The translations under genes were made by a program, and so were the position numbers. Below the pieces are notes generated by a model, which ran no database searches, was not told where the DNA came from, and saw only the letters and a program-made list of their open reading frames with translations. 40,716 nt of DNA from a virus: positions 1 through 40,716 of the IMG/VR virus record IMGVR_UViG_3300009774_000011; one strand, given 5' to 3'. Below are positions 1 to 8,448 of this stretch, piece by piece. Position 1 is the first letter of the stretch, and every line of letters begins with the position of its first letter.

Positions 1-864
1 CTTCAGTACCATTTGATTTTTAAGCAGTGCTTTTTTAAATGCCGGGATAGCACATGCAAAATCATACCAGTCGGTAAAGATCGACCACCAGTAAGGTTTA
101 CCATTATAATATCTGCCTGGTGTGGGTAACATCAGCTGCAGCATAAAGCGTTTATCTTTTACTACTACTTTTTTCTTTGCCAATGGATCCAGTTCAATGC
201 CTAATCTGCGTTTCAGATCCAGTACGGCAATACGTCTGTCCAGGAGCGGAGTCACCGCAATTGTTTCCTGAGTAGCATTTACCCAGTCCAGGCAAAATCC
301 GTGAAATTCAATTTTACCTGTAATTTTATTCACCAGTGACACACGGCTATTGATCGATTCACAGGGTTGGAGCGAATAAACTTTATTACTGCCGGCTTCC
401 AGAATCAGCTCTACATAGCTTTCGTAAAATACCGATAAGTCGTTCGACCATTCCTGTTGTGAATTTATATAATTATTATCTTCAAGGAACTTGAAGATTT
501 CCTGCTGCTCACTGGCTAATTGTTCCTCCAGTTTTATCTCCCGGGTTATGGGATCCTTTACTTTCTTCACCACCATAATGCCGTCACCGTAGGCCATCTT
601 AGAGTTAAACTCAATATTCGATCCTACAGTTGTTTGAGCATAAACTTTCTCCATTACTTCAATGGGAAGTTTATTATTCTGTCCACGGCGAACAAACTTA
701 ATCGGTTCCTTCACGCCTTTGAACTCAAAGTCCTGCGTTGGAGTATTGGTGTCACCGACCATATCCTTGCTATCTGTCATTACCACCATGGCTTTACCGC
801 CTGCCAGAAATGCACTTACACCAAAATCAAATACTTCAGTAACGATATTTTGTTTTTTTGCCAT
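1..864 (-). CDS. Phage portal-like protein, C-terminus outside window
   Basis: The first 288 residues are visible, starting at ATG 864, and the frame is open to the window edge. I infer a portal from position (terminase gene upstream in the same direction) and a portal-like N-terminal stretch at about residues 80-100 (TTVGSNIEFNSKMAYGDGIM), where portals enter the clip/wing region. A portal forms the dodecameric ring at the capsid vertex through which DNA is packaged. The start overlaps the stop of the preceding small gene by one base (TAATG), indicating translational coupling. It could be another neck or collar protein; without the C-terminal half the family cannot be fixed. Confidence 0.5.
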   Translation of the reverse strand, partial: MAKKQNIVTEVFDFGVSAFLAGGKAMVVMTDSKDMVGDTNTPTQDFEFKGVKEPIKFVRRGQNNKLPIEVMEKVYAQTTVGSNIEFNSKMAYGDGIMVVKKVKDPITREIKLEEQLASEQQEIFKFLEDNNYINSQQEWSNDLSVFYESYVELILEAGSNKVYSLQPCESINSRVSLVNKITGKIEFHGFCLDWVNATQETIAVTPLLDRRIAVLDLKRRLGIELDPLAKKKVVVKDKRFMLQLMLPTPGRYYNGKPYWWSIFTDWYDFACAIPAFKKALLKNQMVLK

Positions 865-1115
865 TATAAATAGACTTTACATTCATTAAACCTTATAATC
901 AATACCTTCCGAAACGTGTGAGGAACCTTATTCACCTCAGTCATTATATTTACCGTCGAACCTTTCGAGTGAATACTCGTAAGCGTAGCATTTTTATAAG
1001 TTTCCAGCTCACCGCTCAACTTTGCATACCGGAATGAAAAAGGCTTCAGCTTTCCTGCCCGGTCCTTCTCCTCCATAATTTTCCAAATCTTTGATATATG
1101 TATCCGCTTTTCCAT
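864..1115 (-). CDS. Small phage protein coupled to portal-like gene
   Basis: This 83-aa basic protein of unknown function has N-terminal MEKRIHIS and a charged middle with many Lys and Arg. I chose the ATG at 1115 because the region further upstream lacks coding character. Its TAA shares a base with the ATG of the portal-like gene, so the two were probably one transcriptional unit with the terminase before the 1345-3219 block entered. No membrane segment or recognised motif is seen. Confidence 0.55.
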   Translation of the reverse strand: MEKRIHISKIWKIMEEKDRAGKLKPFSFRYAKLSGELETYKNATLTSIHSKGSTVNIMTEVNKVPHTFRKVLIIRFNECKVYL

Positions 1116-1263
1116 TCCACTCCAAATTCGATAAGCAAAGATACTTTTGCCAAATAGGTAGAGAAAGGACAAAAAAAATACTCCAGCCTTACAGGTAGGA
1201 GTTCTAATACTATAAATTTTATATTTTCAACTCTACCCCTTGTGGGTGTTTTCCGTCTTTTTG

Positions 1264-1290
1264 CTACTTTTTGACGGCGACAAAAAGTAG
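1264..1290. terminator. Perfect 10-bp hairpin at edge of cargo block
   Basis: Arms at 1264-1273 (CTACTTTTTG) and 1281-1290 (CAAAAAGTAG) are perfectly complementary around a 7-nt loop. It lies downstream of the 1345-2052 gene on the minus strand and is A/T-rich on both sides, so it could end transcription in either direction. It may mark the left edge of the inserted plasmid-type genes. Confidence 0.5.
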
Positions 1291-1344
1291 TCCGGACGCA
1301 CCAAAGCACCTCGTTTTAGGCGCTTACGGTAGATCTGCTGACGT

Positions 1345-2052
1345 TTAAAGCATTAAGTCAACCGAGGCAAACATTAGATCTAAAGTCGTTTGTACGGGCT
1401 TTATTTCAATTGTTTTAATAACTTCGGGTTTAATCTCAATTTTTATATTCTCGATTTTTGAAAGATCAATTTCACGCACATAAGGAATTAAATAAATCGG
1501 GTGAATCTGAATGCTCCACCTGTGCCACTCTTCCATTCTTAAACTATCCATGTGAGAAACACAACCTTTCAAACCATTCAAACACATATTAATAATTGTC
1601 ATTTGGCAACATTGCAAATCAATATCAGCGCCCCAAAATTCTAAGTTTCGGTTAACTTTTGCAGCACTAAGGAACATGCGCCCACTCCCACAACAGCAGT
1701 CTGAAACGGTTTCACCATCATTTGTCGGGTTAGTAATCTTTGCCATAAAATCACAAAGCGACTCAGGAGTAAAAAACTGACCGCGTCTTTCATTGCTCAA
1801 TATCTCCATAAAATAATCACCCAGACAATCTTTTAAACCGCTTCCCCTGTTATCCATGTCAATGGTCATACAGGCGAATGCGTGAGAAAAAGCCAACATT
1901 TCATCTTTTGAATAATGTTTTGCAAGTTTCAAGTATTCATCTTCTTTTGTCTGCATGGATAAAGCACACACGGCAAAAGTAAGAAAGTCACAAAATGCCT
2001 TGCTACGTCCAACCCTTCGCCCTGCCTGCTCTATATGTTTTTGAAAACTCAT
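1345..2052 (-). CDS. N-6 DNA methylase-like protein lacking NPPF/Y motif
   Basis: This 235-aa protein belongs to the HsdM-like class found on Bacteroidota plasmids and conjugative elements. Residues around 92-125 give the typical RGQFFTPESL segment, then the SAM-binding motif I as DCCCGSGRMFLS, followed by an acidic ADID segment. Where motif IV (N/D-P-P-F/Y) should follow, the chain continues as HMDSLRMEEWHRW with no catalytic motif. The C-terminal ~50 residues are low-complexity (Ile/Lys/Glu/Pro). It overlaps the upstream gene by 4 bp. I infer a SAM-binding but possibly catalytically inactive protein, or one needing a partner. Confidence 0.75.
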   Translation of the reverse strand: MSFQKHIEQAGRRVGRSKAFCDFLTFAVCALSMQTKEDEYLKLAKHYSKDEMLAFSHAFACMTIDMDNRGSGLKDCLGDYFMEILSNERRGQFFTPESLCDFMAKITNPTNDGETVSDCCCGSGRMFLSAAKVNRNLEFWGADIDLQCCQMTIINMCLNGLKGCVSHMDSLRMEEWHRWSIQIHPIYLIPYVREIDLSKIENIKIEIKPEVIKTIEIKPVQTTLDLMFASVDLML

Positions 2053-2294
2053 GCTACTTCTAAATGTAAACCGTTCAACAAAGCAAGTAAAGCAGGATTT
2101 TTCATTTGTAAGTCGGTCAGCATTTCAGTTGCTTTGCTCTTGGTAATTATAATTTCATTTTTATGAATTTCAACTTTTACCATGTCTCCCACTTCAAAAC
2201 CAAACTTTTTTAAATAATCCCCTTTCAGGTTAATGCCTTGCGTGTATCGCTTTCCCTGCGCCATCCTGCACACGGTCAATATCTTTTCTATCAT
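2049..2294 (-). CDS. SymE/AbrB-fold small protein
   Basis: The 81-aa product has a swapped-hairpin-like pattern (INLKGDYLKKFGFEVGDMV, then KVEIHKNEIIIT), which matches SymE-like and SpoVT/AbrB-like proteins. Such proteins bind nucleic acid; SymE itself is an SOS-linked toxin in enteric bacteria. The last ~25 residues form a helix rich in Leu. It overlaps both neighbours by 4 bp, so it belongs to a tight four-gene operon with the ArdC-like and methylase-like genes. No antisense antitoxin RNA can be identified by eye. Confidence 0.6.
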   Translation of the reverse strand: MIEKILTVCRMAQGKRYTQGINLKGDYLKKFGFEVGDMVKVEIHKNEIIITKSKATEMLTDLQMKNPALLALLNGLHLEVA

Positions 2295-2698
2295 GCTGCT
2301 GTACTCCTTTCTATTACCTGAAGTTCAGAGAATACAAAACATAAAGGATAAAAATCTGTTTCTTTTTCGTCTCCCTCTATGATAGTTAATTCTATTTTTT
2401 TATCCAACTTCTTAGGAGAACCCCACAATAACAAAGCGTGTTCCCCTTTTATTATGCTTTTCCCTGCTTCGTTCCATTGCTTCAGGGTTTTTAAATTAAT
2501 ATGCCCCTGCGTAGCGTATAACTCAACTAATCCCTCATTAATAGTATTATATACTGCCAGTTTAACGAGCTCTTTAATAGGTTTCGAAATTTCTTTCAAT
2601 TCGGTGCGCTTTGCCCTGATAGCTTCCAGTTGCTTTTCACTCAGTTTTTTTTTGCTGAAAAATTTCCGTTTCTCTTTGTTTTCTGATATTGTTTTCAT
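2291..2698 (-). CDS. ArdC-like single-domain protein
   Basis: This 135-aa protein has a very basic N-terminal ~35 residues. Around residues 70-95 it carries the pattern LKTLKQWNEAGKSIIKGEHA, typical of the N-terminal ssDNA-binding domain of ArdC antirestriction proteins and their small relatives on Bacteroidota plasmids. The zinc-protease domain of full-length ArdC is absent. It then ends with FYPLCFVFSELQVIE, also usual for this family. It is the second gene of the four-gene cargo operon and overlaps the next gene by 4 bp. A role in protecting incoming DNA is inferred from the family only. Confidence 0.6.
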   Translation of the reverse strand: MKTISENKEKRKFFSKKKLSEKQLEAIRAKRTELKEISKPIKELVKLAVYNTINEGLVELYATQGHINLKTLKQWNEAGKSIIKGEHALLLWGSPKKLDKKIELTIIEGDEKETDFYPLCFVFSELQVIERSTAA

Positions 2699-2749
2699 AT
2701 TTTTGTATCGCTTTATAAAATTAATTGTTTACAGACGCAATTATTTTTA

Positions 2750-2777
2750 ATACCTGCAAGTTTCCGCTTGCAGGTAT
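2750..2777. terminator. Intrinsic terminator, probably bidirectional
   Basis: An 11-bp perfect stem (ATACCTGCAAG paired with CTTGCAGGTAT) closes a 6-nt loop, with T-runs on both sides. On the minus strand it directly follows the stop of the gene at 2785-3219, separating that gene from the downstream three-gene operon. Confidence 0.75.
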
Positions 2778-2784
2778 TTTTGTT

Positions 2785-3219
2785 TTATGCTGCAAAAGTT
2801 TTTATCAACTCCCGTTCTACCTCGTTAATCGCTTCGTCAAATTCCTCTTTCCAAAATTCAATTAACTTGCCTATTGTCTTAGGGCTTGCGCTCTTAAACT
2901 CTTCACCGTGTGCATCCGTAACCATTGCCGAAGCGTTATCCTCGTCGTGTTTAATGGCAAAGCGGTCCAACGATGTCCGTTTTTCGCTTAACTTAGTATG
3001 CTTCTCCTGGAGAAGATATACTATTGTTGCCCGGCTTTTCAGTTCCTGGAGTGTTGGCTGTTTCTTTTCCGTGATAATTTCTTTTACTTTTTCCGTTGGC
3101 TCAACTTTTTCCGCTGTTGGTTTAATTTCCGTTTTTTCTGAAATTGCCAAAGTAGGTTTAACGATGGTCATGGTTGGAGTTGGTTGCTCAATTTTTTGAG
3201 CGGTTGCATTTGTTTTCAT
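2785..3219 (-). CDS. Conserved plasmid/ICE-type protein of unknown function
   Basis: The 144-aa product has a disordered N-terminal ~55 residues (Pro, Thr, Lys, Glu repeats) and a helical C-terminal half with the stretch LQEKHTKLSEKRTSLDRFAI, then many acidic residues. No membrane segment is seen. Proteins of this layout accompany small ArdC-like genes in Bacteroidota mobile elements, as they do here; I make that link from memory of the families, and the function is unknown. It is the first gene of the cargo block, preceded by a long A/T-rich region with an inverted repeat. Confidence 0.6.
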   Translation of the reverse strand: MKTNATAQKIEQPTPTMTIVKPTLAISEKTEIKPTAEKVEPTEKVKEIITEKKQPTLQELKSRATIVYLLQEKHTKLSEKRTSLDRFAIKHDEDNASAMVTDAHGEEFKSASPKTIGKLIEFWKEEFDEAINEVERELIKTFAA

Positions 3220-3285
3220 TTTGCTTTATAAATTAAATTGTTAATTATGTGCGTGGTTGAAATCCGTGTTTCTCCCTTTCGCTCT

Positions 3286-3306
3286 GCTAAATTACTACAA
3301 TTTAGC
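3286..3306. promoter_or_regulatory. Inverted repeat upstream of cargo block (candidate operator)
   Basis: GCTAAATT (3286-3293) and AATTTAGC (3299-3306) are a perfect 8-bp inverted repeat with a 5-nt spacer, about 70 bp before the ATG at 3219. Position and symmetry suit a repressor site over a promoter. The wider gap 3220-3791 (about 570 bp) otherwise holds A/T-rich DNA, a GTAC-rich patch near 3615-3630 and the terminase terminator; I see no gene in it. Confidence 0.4.
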
Positions 3307-3746
3307 GACATACACAAATTTAATTACCTAAAACACAGAGCGTTAAGTTACATAAATCAATATATCACTATAAAATGAATGTAATTTACATGCTTATTTG
3401 TTGGCTAATTTCATAAAAAAAACTTTTAATCTTGGCAGCTATTTTTTGAAATATCATTTCAAGAATCAAATTAAAACAAGTCGAAATTTATTGAAATACT
3501 AAACTAAGTTAATAAAACGGGTTACTCCATTAGATTTTATTTGAAATCTAATATAAAAATCTGATTCTCAAATTTCTTAAGGGGTGTATGAGGGGAATTT
3601 TTTCCACTCTGTGTACGTACGTACCACGCAACGCCCTCAGAAAAAGTTGCGTCTGCATGTTCTTTTTTGCTGTAATATGCTGAATGTTAATTTTTGCCCC
3701 CCCCTATAACGCATCGCCCGCGCGCGGGTGTCCGATACAAAGAAAA

Positions 3747-3771
3747 AAGGCTGACAGATACTGCCAGCCTT
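3747..3771 (-). terminator. Terminator after large terminase gene
   Basis: On the minus strand AAGGCTG...CAGCCTT forms a stem extended by an inner CAG/CTG across one mismatch, followed by six T residues. It lies 20 bp after the terminase stop codon. Its presence means the downstream portal-like gene now needs another promoter or read-through. Confidence 0.8.
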
Positions 3772-3791
3772 AAATAATTGATAGATCGATG

Positions 3792-5507
3792 TTAGTTTGA
3801 GCCTACGAAAACAAACCCACCCAATGAGGAAGATGGCTCAGTGTAGAAGAAGTTCACGCCAATGAATAGCGTATCCCAGGCATCGGTTACGTGTGTCTTA
3901 GTTTCATCAGGATTGTCAGGAGTATCCGGTAATGCTTCTGGAGTCTTATCTTTCTCGAATCCATTCTTACCCTGACGTACGCCTGTTTGTTCCATGGCTA
4001 TCTTAAGCAACTCATTGTTCATGGCATTGAATGTTGGATAAAGCAGCTCTGTATCACCCTTGAGTGCACGGTCAATCTGTAAGTGCTTCCAGTCATGGCG
4101 TGGAGCCTGACCGATATACACATCAGTTACATTCCATCTATTATTCGTAAGTATGTTGATAATGGTATCAGCATAACTTTCGGCACTGGTACCTGTCTCC
4201 CAGGTAAAGGTATGATCATAATAGAATATCATATCCTTATGAATCATTGGTGCATAGTAATCACATACTGCCTGTATAACATCCTGTAGCTTACCCGGGG
4301 TCTTTACATAGAAAGTCTTTAGTGTCTTGAACTCATTCGTCTCAGGGATTACCTGACCCACACATACTGAAGATATCGCTGCGTTACTATCACATGCCAT
4401 TTGAAGTGGCAACTTCATATTAAGATCATCATCAGATAAACAACCAGGAGCAGCCATTTTTCTCCATTCTATTCCTGCATTTTTATATCTACCGATATCA
4501 TCAGGGATATAGAAGTGATTGTCATTCAATGCAGAATAGAACCCATTGGGGACTCTGAACAACCGTTCATTCATAAAGGCAGTACGCCATATCAATGTTG
4601 GGCTATCCCTGTACATTTGCCAAATGAAGTCCTTACCAACTACCTCAAGGTTATCAAATATATCATACTCCCCATAAAATACAGTATATTCATATTCTTT
4701 CCCTGGCATTGGCTTCTTTGGCTTCTGATATCGCCTTGCCAGTGCTAAGTCAGCACGTAATTCTTTGATTACTCTTCGGGTATAATCATTTTGCTCCGGG
4801 CGTAATTCGAATTCAATGATCTGCCGGTAAAGGTTACGAATGAAATTAATATGTTGATCATCCATTTCTTCCTTCTTATCCAGTATCCATTTACCCATCT
4901 TTGACGTTGGCATATCCGTTGAATACAAAACGCTGTGATGCCAGGGACAGTTACCAAAGTACTGCCGGTTTCCACGATTAGCCGGATTAACCTCTGATTT
5001 AATTTTATTATAATCCAGAAACTTTGCTTCTGGACCAATAAGCCAGTCAAGGGACATTGAGTTGGCCGACATGCCGTTATTGAAAGAAAGGACTACCATA
5101 ATCGTTCCGTTCCAGAAATGGAAACAGTTTGACCAGGCATCACGTAATGGCATACGTTTTGGAAGTTTGAAATTTTTGTCTGCAGGCGCACGGCGACCAA
5201 CAAAGTAATGAATTCCCTCCACATATCCCCAGCTGTACAATGCGTGACAAATAGCCGGCAATGTATTTCCCCAGGCTTTGGCATAAGTGGGAGATATCAA
5301 CGCACCGGTAGAACCCGGCATGGCCCAAACATTTCGGAGAATAAAGCGGGCGTCAATTCCCTCAGACTTTCCGGTACCACGGGCTGCTACAATATATTCA
5401 TCATGTGCAGATATGGCCATGGCATTGCGCTGTGCTTTGTTGAAGAACTTTTTTACCGGTTCTTCAAACTTATGAAGCAGATCAGCTGTCGGTTGAGTAT
5501 ATTCCAT
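3792..5507 (-). CDS. terL: Phage terminase large subunit
   Basis: This 571-aa protein is the packaging motor and headful/cos nuclease. The ATPase domain has Walker A AARGTGKS at residues 41-48 and Walker B with catalytic Glu in LDWLIGPEA at 153-161. The C-terminal RNase H-like nuclease is indicated by ACDSN (about residue 375), YYDHT (about 430) and the late Asp in HVTDAWDTL. Length and order are normal for TerL. The ATG shares one base with the stop of the upstream small-terminase-like gene, so the two are coupled. A strong terminator follows. Confidence 0.93.
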   Translation of the reverse strand: MEYTQPTADLLHKFEEPVKKFFNKAQRNAMAISAHDEYIVAARGTGKSEGIDARFILRNVWAMPGSTGALISPTYAKAWGNTLPAICHALYSWGYVEGIHYFVGRRAPADKNFKLPKRMPLRDAWSNCFHFWNGTIMVVLSFNNGMSANSMSLDWLIGPEAKFLDYNKIKSEVNPANRGNRQYFGNCPWHHSVLYSTDMPTSKMGKWILDKKEEMDDQHINFIRNLYRQIIEFELRPEQNDYTRRVIKELRADLALARRYQKPKKPMPGKEYEYTVFYGEYDIFDNLEVVGKDFIWQMYRDSPTLIWRTAFMNERLFRVPNGFYSALNDNHFYIPDDIGRYKNAGIEWRKMAAPGCLSDDDLNMKLPLQMACDSNAAISSVCVGQVIPETNEFKTLKTFYVKTPGKLQDVIQAVCDYYAPMIHKDMIFYYDHTFTWETGTSAESYADTIINILTNNRWNVTDVYIGQAPRHDWKHLQIDRALKGDTELLYPTFNAMNNELLKIAMEQTGVRQGKNGFEKDKTPEALPDTPDNPDETKTHVTDAWDTLFIGVNFFYTEPSSSLGGFVFVGSN

Positions 5508-6097
5508 TATTTTTCAATGACAGCCTCTTCAGCTATTTTATACATGTTTCCTTTGAACATAGACCGGAAGATCTGACGTTCGTCTTCAAGGTTGTCAATC
5601 TTCTCAAGTCCTTCAAGAATGGTTACATCATCAGTTGGCTCGAATCCGGGAGGAATCATTTGTGAATAGTCCATATCATCATCCTCTTTGTCTGCCCTGG
5701 TATACTTACCAATTTTATCCAGACAAGCTGCCATACCTTTGGCATCCCGATCGGTTTTAGCAATTTCATAACCTGCTTTGGCACCTTCGACAATCATATA
5801 CCGGTACCAGGACTTTGCCTGCAGGAGTACTGATCCTACAATTTTATTAATCCCTGCAATATCATTGTAAGCTTGAGACTGGAGAACCGGATCGCATACA
5901 CCACCACAACCATTCATCAGAAATGTAACCATATTTGAATCGAGCATAAGTGGCTCAGCCATTTTTTTAGTTACACATAGCATTAGCCGGTGTTTTATTT
6001 CCATTTCCCTTGGAGTCAAAAACTGCTCAGCATCTTCCCTGGACTGGAACAAATGCTTTTCAATTTTCTCATATACTGATATTTCCTGCTTTGCCAT
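5507..6097 (-). CDS. Terminase-associated protein, probable small subunit
   Basis: This 196-aa, largely helical protein sits immediately upstream of and coupled to terL. Residues ~20-60 (REMEIKHRLMLCVTKKMAEP) and ~100-130 look like packed helices, followed by an acidic linker (KEDDDMDY) and a C-terminal helix. Small terminase subunits bind the packaging start site and regulate TerL. The role is inferred from position because no clear HTH is visible; the 100-aa gene just upstream is the competing candidate. Confidence 0.5.
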   Translation of the reverse strand: MAKQEISVYEKIEKHLFQSREDAEQFLTPREMEIKHRLMLCVTKKMAEPLMLDSNMVTFLMNGCGGVCDPVLQSQAYNDIAGINKIVGSVLLQAKSWYRYMIVEGAKAGYEIAKTDRDAKGMAACLDKIGKYTRADKEDDDMDYSQMIPPGFEPTDDVTILEGLEKIDNLEDERQIFRSMFKGNMYKIAEEAVIEK

Positions 6098-6102
6098 AAA
6101 TT

Positions 6103-6402
6103 TTACATTAATTGTTCGCGAAGATATTTGTCAGCTATAGGCTCAGCTGCAGGGCTGCCATGTTTGGCCAATTTAATCACTGTTTTTCTTAGTTCGAATT
6201 TTGTCTGTAGTCTGCCTTTCTGGAATGCCAGGAAGATATCTGAGCTTTCATGATTTTTACAGATCTCCTCGAATGAATTCCTATCATCCGAATTAAGTCC
6301 CAGCAACATGGCAATTTCTTTTGCAGTCATTAAAGCAGCTGCGAATTCTTCTATCTGTTGTATTTGTTCACTCGTCAAGTTCATAAGGAATTGATTGCTC
6401 AT
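6103..6402 (-). CDS. HTH protein, candidate terminase small subunit
   Basis: The product is about 99 aa from the ATG at 6402 (a second ATG at 6384 is possible). Residues ~10-40 (LTSEQIQQIEEFAAALMTAK, then EIAMLLGL) form an N-terminal HTH as in small terminases. The rest (AFQKGRLQTKFELRKTVIKL) resembles the helical region that follows in many phage small subunits. The start lies inside the end of the PLD-like gene (35-bp overlap), and the stop is 5 bp before the next ATG. It probably recognises packaging DNA, alone or with the 196-aa protein. Confidence 0.55.
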   Translation of the reverse strand: MSNQFLMNLTSEQIQQIEEFAAALMTAKEIAMLLGLNSDDRNSFEEICKNHESSDIFLAFQKGRLQTKFELRKTVIKLAKHGSPAAEPIADKYLREQLM

Positions 6403-6865
6403 AAATTTCATCAAACATTTTTTCGAAATAATCGAAATGTTTCCCTGCAGTAAAATAAAACCCGGCTTCATACCGGCGGACCTGGTTCATGTTTGCACTC
6501 CCTACAATTCCAAAGCTGTGCGTGTTGCTACGTACGAGAATGATTTTAGCATGATTGCTATCCAACCGGATACATGGAGTGATATTGGAAGCAAACAGCA
6601 GCATATCCAGTTTATGACGTTTTACAGTCATATCGAATAATAATGACAGTTTGGAAACAGATCCATCTTCAACCAGGAAAAATAATGGACGCAAACTATC
6701 TTCCGAAATACTAAAAGTTGCTACCTTTACTTCTGCACTACCAATTTGCTGCAACAAAATGGGCAATACGTCGTGTATTGCCCATTCTCCTTTGTGTATG
6801 AAAGGTTCAATTATCTCCGGTAGCAATGCACCTGGAAACAACTGATCAAACTGTTGTTTCGTCAT
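6368..6865 (-). CDS. Phospholipase D-fold (HKD) protein in head module
   Basis: This 165-aa protein has a single HKD-type motif near residues 104-127 (NHAKIILVRSN, then GSANMN) and a hydrophobic core typical of PLD-superfamily nucleases and phosphodiesterases. Members with one motif act as dimers, like Nuc/BfiI. Its place between head genes and the small terminase is unusual for a nuclease and suggests packaging, capsid-associated or host-takeover activity; that is inference. It overlaps its upstream neighbour by 20 bp and its downstream neighbour by 35 bp. Confidence 0.65.
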   Translation of the reverse strand: MTKQQFDQLFPGALLPEIIEPFIHKGEWAIHDVLPILLQQIGSAEVKVATFSISEDSLRPLFFLVEDGSVSKLSLLFDMTVKRHKLDMLLFASNITPCIRLDSNHAKIILVRSNTHSFGIVGSANMNQVRRYEAGFYFTAGKHFDYFEKMFDEIYEQSIPYELDE

Positions 6866-7802
6866 CCACTTGTTTTACAACTTCCGGCTGAAGCTTTGCT
6901 TCCAGTTCTGCCAGTTCTGCTGTATAAACTTCAATCCGTTTTAACGCATTGTCTTTTACAACTTCCCTTTCGGAACTATCAGCAGTGGCCTGAGAACGCA
7001 CGAGGTTTTCTTTCAACCGTTCAATGCGACGAACAATTTGTGCACCGGCTACCAATACATTTTCTGAATAAGCAGGTTTTTCCAAAACGGGTTCTACCGT
7101 TTTACCTTCGCTCCATTCGTCAATAGTATCCCAGGCTGCACGACGTTCATCATCCAGTTTGACTAATTTTCTAACCAGACTTTCACGGGTTTTGATATGC
7201 AGTTTTTCAACCGAGATATCAGCATGAATACTGGCCATCTCCGGAGTGATCACTTTAACCCGGTCGTACAATTTTTTGATATCTTCCGGAAGATTGTCGT
7301 AAGCAACAATAGAAAGTCCTCTGCGTTCCTTTAATGCAGTAAGTTCAGCTTCTTTTTCTTCCAACAATGCCTCAGCTTCGGATAAAGCTGCTACATGATC
7401 TTCAATTTCAGATTCTAATTCTTCTACATTGTCAGTCAAGTCAGTGTTTTCTTCATCAACATCCGATTTCTCAGCGGTTAATGCTTCGATTTCTGCTTTT
7501 AATTCAGCTATTTCGTTTTCTTTTGCTGCGATTTCGTCCACACCGGCTACAGGTACTCCTGTAATTACCAATGTCATATCTTTGAACTGATCCGGATTGA
7601 TTTTAATCTTAAACTCAATGGCTGCCACCTTATTGGTTAACATACAAAGAGCCGGGCTAAATTGTCCGTCCTCCTGATTATCTTTGAAATACTGAAGGTA
7701 TTTCTTTTTGATATCATCCGAAGCTGCAGTTTCAAAGATAGCTAACCCGTCAGAGAATTTTCTCTTGGGGTCAGCTAACCATGTTTGAATTGTTTTTAGC
7801 AT
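6846..7802 (-). CDS. Long coiled-coil phage protein
   Basis: The product is 318 aa. The N-terminal ~85 residues are globular. Residues ~90-160 form a strongly charged coiled coil (repeated EIAELKAEIEAL, EELESEIED, EALLEEKEAEL), and a second helical section runs from ~190 to 310 with more heptads. This layout suits a neck, tail-assembly or internal scaffold protein. It lies between two structural genes and the packaging genes, so I place it with virion assembly; the exact role is unknown. Confidence 0.6.
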   Translation of the reverse strand: MLKTIQTWLADPKRKFSDGLAIFETAASDDIKKKYLQYFKDNQEDGQFSPALCMLTNKVAAIEFKIKINPDQFKDMTLVITGVPVAGVDEIAAKENEIAELKAEIEALTAEKSDVDEENTDLTDNVEELESEIEDHVAALSEAEALLEEKEAELTALKERRGLSIVAYDNLPEDIKKLYDRVKVITPEMASIHADISVEKLHIKTRESLVRKLVKLDDERRAAWDTIDEWSEGKTVEPVLEKPAYSENVLVAGAQIVRRIERLKENLVRSQATADSSEREVVKDNALKRIEVYTAELAELEAKLQPEVVKQVDDETTV

Positions 7803-7812
7803 ATTATTTAGA

Positions 7813-8364
7813 TTATACTAACAATGCATCAATGTCAATGGGAGTTCCCAGGTAAATAACCGGAGCCAAAGAATCAGCACTGTAAGTAAATTTATAACCA
7901 CGACGATCTGCACGAGCCATACCACCTTCATAATCGGGTTTGATATAACATGGTAAACCAGGTTGACCAACCAAAATCTGAGGACCGTCCATTTCTTCAA
8001 CAACAAGATAACCCGGTACGTTATTTACCTGACGGGCAAATGCTGCAAATTCCTTTTTGCTGCCGGCACGGAAGAACTCTCCGGATTGAGCAAAACTTTG
8101 ACCTTCAATTTCACCCTGATTAGCAGCGGTGAACTTTACGGTTTTATCGGTACACACAATAACTTTAGGTGTATCACCTACAGTTTTAAAAACAAAAGCA
8201 CCAGTTGCAGTAACGAAGTCAGCATCAACTGAAAGATCAGTAATGGCAACAAGTTCCGGAACAGCGCTAACCGAAGAAGCAGGAATAAACAAAAGGCGTG
8301 ATTTGTAACCGCCCATGTTATCTTGTCCACCATCCCAGGTTAAAGGATCTAAATTCACTTTCAT
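7813..8364 (-). CDS. Phage structural protein of unknown type
   Basis: The 183-aa product is rich in beta-prone segments (VAITDLSVDADFVTA, KVIVCTDKTVKFTA) with no membrane span or signal peptide. It begins MKVNLDPLTWDGGQDNMGG. It follows the capsid gene, separated by a terminator, so it has its own promoter or depends on read-through. A head-decoration, head-completion or tail-tube role is plausible from order and composition; no catalytic motif is seen. Confidence 0.55.
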   Translation of the reverse strand: MKVNLDPLTWDGGQDNMGGYKSRLLFIPASSVSAVPELVAITDLSVDADFVTATGAFVFKTVGDTPKVIVCTDKTVKFTAANQGEIEGQSFAQSGEFFRAGSKKEFAAFARQVNNVPGYLVVEEMDGPQILVGQPGLPCYIKPDYEGGMARADRRGYKFTYSADSLAPVIYLGTPIDIDALLV

Positions 8365-8408
8365 ATATAAAAGTTTTAAAAAGTTACACTGATAAATGAT
8401 TGAAAGAA

Positions 8409-8434
8409 AAGCCGATTACCGAAGTAACCGGCTT
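8409..8434 (-). terminator. Terminator after major capsid gene
   Basis: On the minus strand the stem AAGCCG...CGGCTT continues with TTAC/GTAA and closes on a CTTCGG-type loop, then TTTTC. It lies 15 bp after the capsid stop codon. It likely protects the capsid mRNA or lowers downstream expression. Confidence 0.75.
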
Positions 8435-8448
8435 ATTCTTTATTTTGA

